From contig NZ_QLLN01000005.1 in the NCBI RefSeq assembly GCF_003259375.1, forward strand, positions 248,001-312,000: a stretch of DNA of 64,000 nt. The letters are read 5' to 3'. Position 1 is the first letter of the stretch; each line of letters begins with the position of its first letter. The stretch is from Arenibacter echinorum (GTDB lineage Bacteria > Bacteroidota > Bacteroidia > Flavobacteriales > Flavobacteriaceae). The notes under the pieces are model-generated. The model was not told the origin of the DNA, ran no database searches, and was given only the letters and a program-made list of their open reading frames with translations. A program made the position numbers and the translations under genes. Positions 9,217 through 17,912 of this stretch are shown here, in pieces.

Positions 9217-9963
9217 ATGAAAATTTTAGTATGTCTAAGTAATGTCCCGGACACTACTTCAAAAATAAACTTCACGGACGGTGACACCAAATTTGACACC
9301 AATGGGGTTCAATTTGTAATTAACCCCAATGATGAATTTGGCCTGACACGTGCCATGTGGTTCAAAGAAAAACAAGGCGCCACTGTACATGTAGCGACTG
9401 TTGGCGAGGCCAGCACCGAACCGACCATTAGAAAAGCGCTCGCCATTGGTGCGGATGAAGCAATACGTGTAAACGCAGTTCCCACAGATGGCTTTTTTGT
9501 GGCCGAGCAGTTAGCTGAAATTGTTAAAAACGGAGAATATGACCTAGTAATCGCCGGGCGGGAATCCATTGATTACAACGGTGGCATGGTCCCTGGTATT
9601 TTAGCAACTTTATTGGGCATGAACTTCGTTAACACCTGTATAAGTTTGGAAATTGATGGCAACAATGCTACCGCTACAAGAGAGATAGATGGTGGAAAGG
9701 AAAAATTAGCCACCACATTGCCATTGGTAATCGGGGGACAAAAAGGACTTGTGGCGGAAAGCGACCTAAGAATTCCGAACATGAGGGGAATTATGATGGC
9801 GCGCCAGAAGAAATTAAATGTAGTTGAACCCACTTCATCCAATAGCGTAACAGCCGATGTTAAGTTTGAAAAACCAGCGCCAAAAGGCAAGGTTACATTG
9901 GTGGATGCCGATAATATTGACGAATTGATCAATTTATTGCACAATGAGGCGAAGGTTATCTAA
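9217..9963 (+). CDS. etfB: Electron transfer flavoprotein, beta subunit
   Basis: AMP-binding subunit of the ETF heterodimer, which carries electrons from acyl-CoA dehydrogenases to ETF-quinone oxidoreductase. The 248-aa length is normal. It starts MKILVCLSNVPDTTSKI and carries the family's nucleotide-binding segments (AGRESIDYNGGMVPGILATLLG near 123-144, and the late recognition-loop region DLRIPNMRGIMMARQKK). It is followed after 127 bases by etfA on the same strand, with a shared terminator after etfA. The upstream region has a striking palindrome. No acyl-CoA dehydrogenase gene is in the window. Confidence 0.94.
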   Translation: MKILVCLSNVPDTTSKINFTDGDTKFDTNGVQFVINPNDEFGLTRAMWFKEKQGATVHVATVGEASTEPTIRKALAIGADEAIRVNAVPTDGFFVAEQLAEIVKNGEYDLVIAGRESIDYNGGMVPGILATLLGMNFVNTCISLEIDGNNATATREIDGGKEKLATTLPLVIGGQKGLVAESDLRIPNMRGIMMARQKKLNVVEPTSSNSVTADVKFEKPAPKGKVTLVDADNIDELINLLHNEAKVI

Positions 9964-10090
9964 AAAAGCTTCTTGCCTTAGAAAATCAACCTATATAAGC
10001 AATGTTTTTATCAATCTAAAAGAAAATAATTTATAGCGCCAATTACCATATATTTTTGGAACATGGCACTAATTAAAAAACATTAACTCT

Positions 10091-11059
10091 ATGTCAGTTT
10101 TAGTATATACAGAATCCGAAAACGGGAAATTTAAAAAGAATGCCCACGAGGTTGCCTCCTATGCATATGAGGTAGCAAAGCAATTGGGAACTACGGCCAC
10201 GGCCATTTCCATCAATGCCAGTAAGGCTGAAGAACTGGGCGACTTTGGAATTTCCAAAGTGTTGAATGTTTCCAATGACCAGCTAAAAACCTTTAACGCA
10301 AAAGCTTTTGCCAACGTAATTGGCCAGGCTGCAGAAAAGGAAGCCGCCAAGGTCATTATTCTTAGTTCCAGTGCGGACACTAAATTCTTAGCACCAATTT
10401 TAACGGCACAATTAGAGGCCGGCTATGTTCCCAATGTAGTATCGGCGCCTGAAAGTACCAGCCCGTTCAAGGTAAAAAGAACTGTCTTTAGCAATAAGGG
10501 TTTTGCCATAACCGAAATTAGTTCTGAAATTAAAATTGTTGGCGTTTCCAATAATGCTTTCGGGAATGCGGAAAACAAAACTGCTACCACTGTTGAGAGT
10601 TTTGAACCCAGCCTTAAGGACGATTCCTTTACCACCAAATCTATAGAAATAGATAAGGTAGTTGGGAAAGCCACCATTGCCGATGCCGATATTGTAGTAT
10701 CTGGAGGACGTGGACTAAAAGGACCTGAAAACTGGGGAATGATAGAAGAATTGGCAGAAGTACTGGGAGCGGCAACAGCTTGCTCCAAACCTGTCTCCGA
10801 TCTTGGCTGGAGACCTCATGGAGAGCACGTTGGACAAACCGGAAAACCTGTAGCCAGTAATCTATACATAGCCATAGGCATCTCCGGGGCAATTCAACAT
10901 TTGGCAGGAGTTAGCTCCTCCAAGGTAAAAGTAGTGATCAATACAGACCCGGAAGCCCCGTTTTTCAAAGCTGCCGACTATGGCATAGTTGGCGATGCTT
11001 TTGAAGTGGTCCCCAAGCTAATAGAAAAATTAAAGGAATTTAAGGCGCAAAACGCTTAA
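10091..11059 (+). CDS. etfA: Electron transfer flavoprotein, alpha subunit
   Basis: FAD-binding partner of EtfB, 322 aa. The C-terminal FAD domain is complete: VVSGGRGLKGPENW, then AATACSKPVSDLGWRPHGEHVGQTGK, then LYIAIGISGAIQHLAGV, and finally VVINTDPEAPFFKAADYGIVGD, which is the ETF-alpha signature. The N-terminal half is the usual variable domain. It forms an operon with etfB. Downstream it ends in an imperfect but strong hairpin with six Ts. Confidence 0.95.
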   Translation: MSVLVYTESENGKFKKNAHEVASYAYEVAKQLGTTATAISINASKAEELGDFGISKVLNVSNDQLKTFNAKAFANVIGQAAEKEAAKVIILSSSADTKFLAPILTAQLEAGYVPNVVSAPESTSPFKVKRTVFSNKGFAITEISSEIKIVGVSNNAFGNAENKTATTVESFEPSLKDDSFTTKSIEIDKVVGKATIADADIVVSGGRGLKGPENWGMIEELAEVLGAATACSKPVSDLGWRPHGEHVGQTGKPVASNLYIAIGISGAIQHLAGVSSSKVKVVINTDPEAPFFKAADYGIVGDAFEVVPKLIEKLKEFKAQNA

Positions 11060-11085
11060 TTTTTGTTAAATTGTGCCCCTTAAAG

Positions 11086-11134
11086 GGCTGCTCAAACATA
11101 CTTGGCCTGTCCTGTATTTTGAACAGCCTTTTTT
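11086..11134 (+). terminator. Terminator after etfBA
   Basis: GGCTGCTCAAA (11086-11096) pairs with TTTGAACAGCC (11118-11128), 10 of 11 positions, followed by TTTTTT. A smaller overlapping hairpin (GCCC...GGGC, 11075-11088) could form instead. It ends only 15 bases before the next ATG. Confidence 0.65.
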
Positions 11135-11149
11135 AGTTGATAAATTTCT

Positions 11150-11779
11150 ATGAGTTTAGTTAGATTAAAAATAAAGGGAATTTCCTATAGCCAAACGCAA
11201 AATGGCGCATATGCCCTTATATTGAATGAAGTTGATGGTGACCGCAAACTACCTATAGTTATAGGAGCGTTTGAAGCCCAGTCCATAGCTATTGCCCTGG
11301 AGAAGGAAATTAAACCTCCAAGACCCCTGACCCATGATCTTTTTAAAAATTTTGCCGATCGCTTCGATATCGTAATCAAACAAGTAATCATCCACAAATT
11401 GGTTGATGGGGTTTTTTATTCCAGTATTATTTGCGAACGCGATAAAATAGAGGAAATCATAGATGCCAGGACCAGTGATGCCATTGCCCTGGCCCTAAGG
11501 TTCAATGCCCCTATTTTCACCTACAAGACCATTTTGGACAAAGCGGGTATATTCCTTAAATTTTCTTCAAAAGAGAAGGACAAGGAAGATTCTGACGATA
11601 GTATTATGGTCGATGAAATTCTTCAGGAAGGGGAAACAGTAGAAATAAATCCAGGTGCTTCCGAAGGTTACAAAGAACTCAGTATAGAGGAGTTGTATGC
11701 CGAGTTGGACAAGGCCGTTGCCAGCGAAGACTATGAAAAGGCAGCAAAACTGAGGGACGAAATCTCCAAACGCAAATAG
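11150..11779 (+). CDS. DUF151 bifunctional-nuclease family protein with C-terminal UVR motif
   Basis: 209 aa. The N-terminal about 135 residues form the DUF151/BFN domain (LPIVIGAFEAQSIAIALE, TSDAIALALRFNAPIF). A low-complexity acidic linker follows, then a UVR motif at about 175-207 (EELYAELDKAVASEDYEKAAKLRDEI), the UvrB/UvrC-interaction helix pair. This two-domain build is standard in Bacteroidota. The nuclease activity is known for plant homologues and is only inferred here. It lies 24 bases before the nucleoside transporter gene, so the two are probably co-transcribed. Confidence 0.88.
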   Translation: MSLVRLKIKGISYSQTQNGAYALILNEVDGDRKLPIVIGAFEAQSIAIALEKEIKPPRPLTHDLFKNFADRFDIVIKQVIIHKLVDGVFYSSIICERDKIEEIIDARTSDAIALALRFNAPIFTYKTILDKAGIFLKFSSKEKDKEDSDDSIMVDEILQEGETVEINPGASEGYKELSIEELYAELDKAVASEDYEKAAKLRDEISKRK

Positions 11780-11803
11780 TTTAGGAATAAATAAGATTAC
11801 TGG

Positions 11804-13264
11804 ATGAGAAATAAGCTTTGGGTTTTATTTATTTTCTGCTTTATAGCGTTTCCATCCCTGGCCCAAGAAATAAGCAACCCGAACTTACCGGAGAATTCTA
11901 CAGAGATCATCGCCAATCAAGGGGCATCATTTCAAAGTCTATGGAGAGGAATTCTTGGAATGGTATCGTTGATTATTATTGCCTATCTCTTTAGCAATAA
12001 CAAAAAAGCCATTAATTGGAAAACCGCGGGGATCGGACTCATTATCCAACTGCTTTTGGCCATTTGCATTCTAATTGGTGAAAAAATAGGATTTAATGCC
12101 TTTGGATATAGATTCGACCTCAGCTTTGTTTCCAAGATCTTTGAAATTGGAGGGAAAATTTTTGTCAGTATTCTGGATTTCACAAGGGCTGGAAGCAAGT
12201 TCCTGTTTGAAGGTCTGGTAGTGGACATGGATACCTTCGGCTTTATTTTTGCATTTCAGGTGCTGCCTACCATTATCTTCTTTTCGGCATTGACATCTGT
12301 CTTGTTCTATTTAGGCATCATCCAAAAAGTAGTCCAAGCATTAGCTTGGTTACTGACCAAATCATTGGGGATTTCGGGCGCTGAAAGTTTAAGCGTAACC
12401 GGGAATATCTTTTTAGGCCAAACTGAAGCCCCTTTGTTAATAAAGGCCTATTTGGAAAAAATGACCCGATCGGAAATGCTTTTGGTGATGATCGGAGGCA
12501 TGGCAACCGTTGCCGGGGCCGTTTTAGCGGCCTATATTGGTTTTTTGGGTGGAGACGACCCAATCCTCAGGTTGCAGTTCGCAAAACACCTCTTGGCAGC
12601 ATCAGTAATGGCAGCTCCGGGAGCCATTGTTATCTCCAAAATTTTATACCCGCAAACCGAAGCAATCAATACCGATGTACATGTTTCCAACGAAAAAATT
12701 GGTTCCAATATTCTGGATTCCATTTCCAATGGAACTACCGAAGGCTTAAAATTGGCCGTAAACGTTGGCGCCATGCTACTAGTATTTGTGGCCTTTATTG
12801 CCATGATAAATGGCATTTTAAATTGGACAGGCGATATTACGAATCTAAATTCATGGATTGCACTGAATTCACCTTACGAGAATTTTTCCCTGGAAGCAAT
12901 TCTAGGAACTATTTTTGCACCCCTCATGTGGCTAATAGGAGTGGATTCTGTAGATATAATGCTCATGGGGCAGCTTTTGGGCATTAAATTGGCCGCCAGT
13001 GAATTTATAGGATACATACAATTGGCCGAACTAAAAAATATTGCAAGCAGCACCCATTTTACTTATAACAAATCTGTGATAATGGCCACTTATATGTTAT
13101 GCGGTTTTGCTAATTTTGCTTCTATCGGCATTCAGATCGGGGGCATAGGTTCCCTGGCACCAGGACAAAGAAAAACATTATCGGAATTTGGAATGAAGGC
13201 CGTTTTGGGCGGATCTATCGCCTCTTTACTTTCAGCTACTATTGCTGGCATGATTTTAGGATAA
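11804..13264 (+). CDS. Concentrative nucleoside transporter (NupC/CNT family)
   Basis: Cation-coupled import of nucleosides across the inner membrane. The protein is 486 aa. The CNT core is evident: GNIFLGQTEAPLLIKAYL (substrate-binding QTEAP), MIGGMATVAGAVLAAYIGFLGG, and the C-terminal FANFASIGIQIGGIG. It differs from E. coli NupC by about 60 extra N-terminal residues. These begin with a signal-like hydrophobic stretch ending FPSLAQ, then a short hydrophilic segment, so the mature N-terminus may be periplasmic. It is followed by thyA, in keeping with thymidine/nucleoside supply. Whether Na+ or H+ drives uptake is not evident. Confidence 0.88.
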   Translation: MRNKLWVLFIFCFIAFPSLAQEISNPNLPENSTEIIANQGASFQSLWRGILGMVSLIIIAYLFSNNKKAINWKTAGIGLIIQLLLAICILIGEKIGFNAFGYRFDLSFVSKIFEIGGKIFVSILDFTRAGSKFLFEGLVVDMDTFGFIFAFQVLPTIIFFSALTSVLFYLGIIQKVVQALAWLLTKSLGISGAESLSVTGNIFLGQTEAPLLIKAYLEKMTRSEMLLVMIGGMATVAGAVLAAYIGFLGGDDPILRLQFAKHLLAASVMAAPGAIVISKILYPQTEAINTDVHVSNEKIGSNILDSISNGTTEGLKLAVNVGAMLLVFVAFIAMINGILNWTGDITNLNSWIALNSPYENFSLEAILGTIFAPLMWLIGVDSVDIMLMGQLLGIKLAASEFIGYIQLAELKNIASSTHFTYNKSVIMATYMLCGFANFASIGIQIGGIGSLAPGQRKTLSEFGMKAVLGGSIASLLSATIAGMILG

Positions 13265-13350
13265 CCACTCCTATATATTTCAAAAAAATTGCTCCTACCA
13301 GAAGCATTCTCCTTTGATCCCCGTTAATAAAATTTAATAACTTAAAACGA

Positions 13351-13377
13351 TTGCCAATCCTACCGAAGGTAGTTTTG
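13351..13377 (+). promoter_or_regulatory. thyA promoter
   Basis: TTG at 13351-13353, a 16-base spacer, then TAGTTTTG at 13370-13377, close to the Bacteroidota -33/-7 consensus. Transcription would begin near 13383, giving a 5' leader of about 77 bases before the thyA ATG. Confidence 0.6.
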
Positions 13378-13459
13378 CCTAATTTCGCTACACAATTTTT
13401 CTTGGATATAATTCTAAAATAGGTTCACCACATTTTGGAGAGCTTACCGGCTAAAGCTT

Positions 13460-14284
13460 ATGAAACAGTACCACGATTTACTAAAACATGTATTGGAAAA
13501 TGGAACCCAGAAGGGCGACAGGACCGGTACAGGTACCAAAAGTGTTTTTGGTTATCAAATGCGTTTTGACCTAGCGGAGGGCTTCCCAATGGTGACTACG
13601 AAAAAACTCCATTTAAAATCCATTGTCCATGAATTGCTCTGGTTTTTAAAGGGTGATACCAATATTGGCTATTTGCAGGAAAATGGGGTGCGCATTTGGA
13701 ACGAATGGGCCGATGAGAATGGGGATCTAGGTCCTGTTTATGGATATCAGTGGCGCAATTGGAACGGTGATGAGATCGACCAGATAAATGAAATTGTAGA
13801 CGCTCTCAAAACTAATCCCAACAGTCGCCGCATGCTGGTTTCTGCTTGGAACCCCAGTGTACTGCCAGACACCTCATTGTCATTTTCGGAAAATGTAGCC
13901 AATGGAAAAGCAGCGTTGCCTCCTTGCCATGCCTTTTTTCAGTTCTATGTTGCCGATGGTAAGTTGTCCTGTCAATTATATCAAAGAAGTGCCGATATAT
14001 TTCTAGGGGTTCCGTTCAATATAGCATCCTATGCCCTATTTACCCTTATGATGGCACAGGTTTGCGGCTTGCAACCGGGCGAATTTATTCACACCTTTGG
14101 GGACGCACATATCTACAACAACCATTTTGAACAAGTAGAATTGCAATTAAGTAGACAACCAAGGCCCCTGCCAAAAATGGTTTTAAATCCAGAGGTAAAA
14201 GATATATTCGACTTTACTTTCGAAGATTTTAGTTTACTGGACTATGATCCGCACCCACATATAAAGGGGATTGTAGCAGTTTAG
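13460..14284 (+). CDS. thyA: Thymidylate synthase
   Basis: Converts dUMP to dTMP using methylenetetrahydrofolate. The protein is 274 aa. The catalytic Cys is residue 156 in [13 protein letters not shown], with the phosphate-binding RRMLVSAW at 123-130, the dUMP-binding [20 protein letters not shown], and the Arg loop near 21 (DRTGTGT). Compared with the E. coli enzyme there is an insertion of about 15 residues just before the catalytic loop (residues 137-152), which I recall from other flavobacterial ThyA. The dihydrofolate it produces would be recycled by FolA, encoded 2 kb downstream. Confidence 0.97.
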   Translation: MKQYHDLLKHVLENGTQKGDRTGTGTKSVFGYQMRFDLAEGFPMVTTKKLHLKSIVHELLWFLKGDTNIGYLQENGVRIWNEWADENGDLGPVYGYQWRNWNGDEIDQINEIVDALKTNPNSRRMLVSAWNPSVLPDTSLSFSENVANGKAALPPCHAFFQFYVADGKLSCQLYQRSADIFLGVPFNIASYALFTLMMAQVCGLQPGEFIHTFGDAHIYNNHFEQVELQLSRQPRPLPKMVLNPEVKDIFDFTFEDFSLLDYDPHPHIKGIVAV

Positions 14285-14380
14285 CAAAGTGCGCCAAACC
14301 TGAAAGAGGAAGCAAGCATTTCAGAATATAATTGCCCTGAAAACGACGGCAATAAATAGACCTGAAACATGGCTATAAAT

Positions 14381-14470
14381 CCACCTTTACTTTTGGTATT
14401 TTGTTTTAAAGGAGGATAAAATACCCAAATGAATCCGACACCATTGAAAGTATGGCTCCAATGGTATCGG
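14381..14470. repeat. Cluster of imperfect inverted repeats
   Basis: Three stems in the 197-base gap between convergent thyA and the CBM48 gene. CCACCTTTA (from 14381) pairs with TAAAGGAGG (ends 14415) with one mismatch. GGTATTTT (14395-14402) pairs with AAAATACC (14418-14425). CCGACACCATTG (14435-14446) pairs with CAATGGTATCGG (14459-14470) with one mismatch. None has a proper U tract, though the last may serve as a terminator for either neighbour. The first two stems overlap and are mutually exclusive. Confidence 0.6.
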
Positions 14471-14481
14471 ATGTTGATTAG

Positions 14482-14778
14482 TTAAAGTTCCAATACTGAA
14501 TTCTCAGTTCCGGCAAATTCGTTCCACTGAAAACGATCAGCCTCAGCTTCGTTTACGTAATTGCCGTCTACTATATATTTAAACTCGTATGTACTTTCCT
14601 TTGGCAAATCGAAAGTCCCCTTGAAGGTTCCGTTTTTCAATTTTTTCAATGCGCTACCTTTAGGGCTCCAATTATTAAAATCTCCAACTACAGCCACCTT
14701 CTTAGCATCCTCAGCAGGCACAGAAAAAGTCACCTTGCATATTGGCTTACTCTTTAAATATTGTTTTGTAATTCCCAT
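14482..14778 (-). CDS. Small stand-alone CBM48 (isoamylase early-set/AMPK-like) protein
   Basis: 98 aa, consisting of little more than one glycogen-binding immunoglobulin-like fold. VAVVGDFNNWSP at about residues 28-39 and YEFKYIVDGNYVNEAEADRF at about 63-82 are the typical carbohydrate-binding CBM48 strands, with the two conserved Trp/aromatic positions. There is no signal peptide or catalytic domain. Similar single-domain proteins are common in Bacteroidota. Binding of glycogen or a regulatory role is inferred; no glycogen genes are nearby. Confidence 0.82.
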   Translation of the reverse strand: MGITKQYLKSKPICKVTFSVPAEDAKKVAVVGDFNNWSPKGSALKKLKNGTFKGTFDLPKESTYEFKYIVDGNYVNEAEADRFQWNEFAGTENSVLEL

Positions 14779-14932
14779 AACCTCTATATTTTAGATTAAA
14801 GCGCAAAATTACATCATTAAACGCCTCATTACCAATGACCAATATCATTTTTATCATTTTCTTAAAATAAGTTTAACAATTGACCTTCTTTGATAATTTT
14901 AATAGATAAAAATCCTAAGTAATTAACATTGC

Positions 14933-16021
14933 TTAACTACTTTTTAAGATTCCAATAATCTTATCTATCTCATTTTCCGTATTGTAGAAATGAAAACTTA
15001 ATCGAATGCCATTTCCACGTTGTGCACATACCACATCCTGCTCCATAAACTTGGCATACAAATCCTTATCCCCCTGGATATTGAATATTGAACTATGTGC
15101 TTTTCTTTTGACCACGGACTCTTCCAACAAACCCAAATTCTCCAGTTCGCCCTTTGCCTTTAGGGAGAGCTTTTTGATCTGCTCTGAAATTGTGTCCATG
15201 CCAATATCGGACAGAAACCCCAACGAATAGTTTAGACTCCCGAAATTGAAGGTATCCAAATGTCCTGGTTCAAATTGTTTTGTGAAGGAAACTTTCTCCC
15301 TACCTTCCATGTCCCCATCGGCGGCATTAAAACCGGTAGACCTGCACTTGAACTTGGCCGGTGTTTCATCCGCAAACAGCATAAAACCGTTGCCATAACC
15401 ACCAAGTAACCATTTATAGGAACTGGCACCCAGTACATCTATACCAGAATCCTCAAAATTAAAAATCTCCGTGCCCAAAAATTGTGTGCCGTCAGCAATG
15501 ATCAACAGATCGGGGAAATCTTTTTTCAAATTTTTCAAGAACTCCAAATCCACCTTGATTCCATTTAACCACTGCACCAAACTAAGAGCAAGGACATTTA
15601 TGTTATCAAATTTTATCCTATCGTAAATATTTTCCTCCAAAGAATCCGTTACTTTTAGATAATAGGTGGCATGCCCCCTACTTTCAAATGGCCAGTTCAG
15701 GGAAGGGTAATCCCCTTCCAACAGTAAAACGTTCCTTTTAGCTGGCATGCCTTCCAACAATAAATTAAGTCCAATGGAAAAATTGGGCACCAAGGCCACA
15801 TTATCGGTTTTGCAGCCAAAGAATTTTCTAACAGAATTTCTAGTTTCCGAGATAAGCTGGTGACCTTTCATCTTCATTGTGCTTCCTCCAATAAGAAAAT
15901 CAAGGTCATGTTCTTGCCGCCAATCCAGAAGACCGTCATAAAGAAGGCCGGAAGTGGCGGTATTTGCATAAATATATTGACTTAAAACTGGGAATTGCTT
16001 GATAATCTTTTGCATATCCAA
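14933..16021 (-). CDS. PLP-dependent aminotransferase class V
   Basis: 362 aa, fold-type I. The PLP Schiff-base lysine is probably Lys203 in GASSYKWLLGGYGNG, and the cofactor Asp is Asp177 in ADGTQ. The family also holds cysteine desulfurases and isopenicillin-N-epimerase-like enzymes. There is no SufS-type active-site Cys loop near the C-terminus and no suf/nif genes are adjacent, so cysteine desulfurase activity is unlikely. Its substrate cannot be assigned. It is transcribed divergently from the 2TM-folA pair. Confidence 0.8.
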   Translation of the reverse strand: MDMQKIIKQFPVLSQYIYANTATSGLLYDGLLDWRQEHDLDFLIGGSTMKMKGHQLISETRNSVRKFFGCKTDNVALVPNFSIGLNLLLEGMPAKRNVLLLEGDYPSLNWPFESRGHATYYLKVTDSLEENIYDRIKFDNINVLALSLVQWLNGIKVDLEFLKNLKKDFPDLLIIADGTQFLGTEIFNFEDSGIDVLGASSYKWLLGGYGNGFMLFADETPAKFKCRSTGFNAADGDMEGREKVSFTKQFEPGHLDTFNFGSLNYSLGFLSDIGMDTISEQIKKLSLKAKGELENLGLLEESVVKRKAHSSIFNIQGDKDLYAKFMEQDVVCAQRGNGIRLSFHFYNTENEIDKIIGILKSS

Positions 16022-16044
16022 AGAGGTAAAATTTGTATTTATGG

Positions 16045-16052
16045 TATCTTTG
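16045..16052 (+). promoter_or_regulatory. -7 element upstream of the 2TM-folA operon
   Basis: TATCTTTG matches TAnnTTTG exactly, 20 bases before the ATG at 16072. It lies after the first possible ATG of the frame (16033), which supports the shorter start for the 2TM gene. Confidence 0.45.
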
Positions 16053-16071
16053 TCTAAAGATAGGAATTAGG

Positions 16072-16461
16072 ATGTTCTCCAAGAATAAAAAAAAATCACT
16101 CATAGAAATTGAACAGCATGAACTTTTAGAACATGCCCAAACGAGAATAAAGCAAAAGAAGCGACTTTATAATCATTTTGTTGTGTTTTTGATCGGCAGC
16201 GTATTTATGATCATCATCAATAAAATATTAAAGTATGGTGTGGAATACAACTGGTTTGTCTGGGCCATTACCTTCTGGGCCTTTTTGTTCGCAATTCATG
16301 TCTTCAACGTATTTGTCACCACCACATTTATGGGTCTTAATTGGGAAAGGGCGCAAAGAGAAAAATTGGTCCTGAAACAGAAACAAAAAATATCCGAATT
16401 GCAGAAGGAGATTGAAACGGAATTTCCATTGTCCAACATCAATAAAAAAAAAGAAGAGTGA
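16072..16461 (+). CDS. 2TM domain membrane protein
   Basis: 129 aa. A basic N-terminal amphipathic segment (MFSKNKKKSLIEIEQHELLEHAQTRIKQKK) precedes two transmembrane helices at about residues 36-56 and 64-88, then a charged helical tail with a coiled-coil look. This is the 2TM (DUF) domain found on flavobacterial sensor histidine kinases and as stand-alone proteins; its function is unknown. The start at 16072 is preferred over 16033 because of the promoter box between them. Its stop overlaps the folA start by four bases, indicating translational coupling. Confidence 0.78.
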   Translation: MFSKNKKKSLIEIEQHELLEHAQTRIKQKKRLYNHFVVFLIGSVFMIIINKILKYGVEYNWFVWAITFWAFLFAIHVFNVFVTTTFMGLNWERAQREKLVLKQKQKISELQKEIETEFPLSNINKKKEE

Positions 16462-16955
16462 ACATTCTATCCATTATAGCCGCGGCTGCGGAGAATAACG
16501 CCTTAGGAAAAGACAATGACCTGCTATGGCATCTACCCGATGATTTTAAACGCTTCAAAAGCCTTACCTCCGGGCATAAAATAATCATGGGGCGCAAAAC
16601 CTTTGAAAGCTTCCCCAAACCTTTGCCCAACAGAACCCATATCATAATAACCCGAGATAAAAACTATAAGGTAAAACATGAAGATTGTATAGTAGTACAT
16701 TCCTTGGAAGAGGCATTGAATCTTGTAAAAGGGGACCCCTTATCCTTTATTATAGGCGGGGGTGAAATATACAAACTGGGATTGGAATTTGCCAACCAAA
16801 TAGAATTGACCAGGGTGCACGGAACCTTTGAAGGGGATACCTTTTTTCCAGAATTCGACAATGATAAATGGCAATTGACAAAAGAGGAATACCACCCCAA
16901 GGATAAGCGCCATAAATATGATTTTACGTATTTAACCTACACAAAAAACCAATAA
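16458..16955 (+). CDS. folA: Dihydrofolate reductase (GTG start)
   Basis: NADPH-dependent reduction of dihydrofolate, regenerating tetrahydrofolate after the ThyA reaction. The protein is 165 aa. Typical landmarks are IIAAAAENNALGKDNDLLWHLPDDFKRFK (Trp and Asp of the active site), IIMGRKTFESFPKPLPNR, and the cofactor loop FIIGGGEIYKLGL. The start codon is GTG at 16458, which overlaps the upstream stop as GTGA. No ATG lies close enough to give a complete N-terminal strand, so GTG is required. Convergent with murI. Confidence 0.95.
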   Translation: MNILSIIAAAAENNALGKDNDLLWHLPDDFKRFKSLTSGHKIIMGRKTFESFPKPLPNRTHIIITRDKNYKVKHEDCIVVHSLEEALNLVKGDPLSFIIGGGEIYKLGLEFANQIELTRVHGTFEGDTFFPEFDNDKWQLTKEEYHPKDKRHKYDFTYLTYTKNQ

Positions 16956-16983
16956 GGAGTAAGAGACCGCAAAAAGTTAAAAG

Positions 16984-17775
16984 CTAAAAATTCAGAAATT
17001 GTGCCTTATAAGGTACACTAACATCCCTTAAAAAGAATTTTAATACGTCAATGTCCCCATTGGTAAAAAACTGGTGCGAACTACTTTCACCATCTGCTAC
17101 TGCCGATAAATTATTTAATTGCAATACATTTTTGGTATGTCTGGCCACTCCTTCACCAGAATCGATAATCGTAATATTTTCAGGTAAAATTTCCTTTATC
17201 AAAGGAATTAAATAGGGATAATGTGTACAGCCCAAAACCAATTGATCCATACCTTGACTCAGCATGGGTTCCAAATATTTTTGTAATAACTCCCTAGTTT
17301 TGGAAGTATTGATCTCCCCTTTTTCGATCTGCTCAACCAGACCAGTACCAACTTGATCAAGGATCTTTATGCCGTTGGCATGTATTTCCGCAGTATTATT
17401 GAATAGAGCACTGGATAAAGTTCCCTTGGTAGCCAAAACACCTACTGTTTTGGTTTTGGAATTTAAGGCGGCAGGCTTAATGGCCGGTTCAATCCCGATC
17501 ATTGGCACATGGTAACTATCCCTAAGCTCCTTAATGGCGTTGGTGGTAGCCGTGTTACAGGCAACCACTATAAGTTTACATCCCTTTTGCAAAAGTAGTT
17601 CAACGTTTTTTACACTAAGTTGAAGTATCTGTTCCTTTGATTTTTCTCCATAGGGGGCATTCTTACTGTCTGCGAGATAAATGGTGGATTCATAGGGAAG
17701 CACCTTGTTGATCTCCCTCCATATTGAGGTACCTCCAATGCCGGAATCAAAAATACCTATGGGACCTTTATTCAT
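16984..17775 (-). CDS. murI: Glutamate racemase
   Basis: Makes D-glutamate for peptidoglycan. The 263-aa length fits the family. Both catalytic cysteines are present: Cys73 in VACNTATTNA and Cys183 in LGCTHYPYL. The N-terminus GIFDSGIGGTS (residues 7-17) contains the catalytic Asp. It is followed, about 137 bases further along on the same strand, by mpl, which handles D-Glu-containing muropeptides; a functional grouping in wall metabolism is likely. Confidence 0.96.
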   Translation of the reverse strand: MNKGPIGIFDSGIGGTSIWREINKVLPYESTIYLADSKNAPYGEKSKEQILQLSVKNVELLLQKGCKLIVVACNTATTNAIKELRDSYHVPMIGIEPAIKPAALNSKTKTVGVLATKGTLSSALFNNTAEIHANGIKILDQVGTGLVEQIEKGEINTSKTRELLQKYLEPMLSQGMDQLVLGCTHYPYLIPLIKEILPENITIIDSGEGVARHTKNVLQLNNLSAVADGESSSHQFFTNGDIDVLKFFLRDVSVPYKAQFLNF

Positions 17776-17912
17776 TTAAAATAAAAAGATTATACATCCA
17801 TAAAGTTACATTAATATTGCTTTTTGGAGCAGTTCTTTTTGGGAAATAAAACACCCCTTTCCCTATGGTTTATTTATTTTCCTTGATTCAATACAACCAA
17901 AAGATCATCTGC

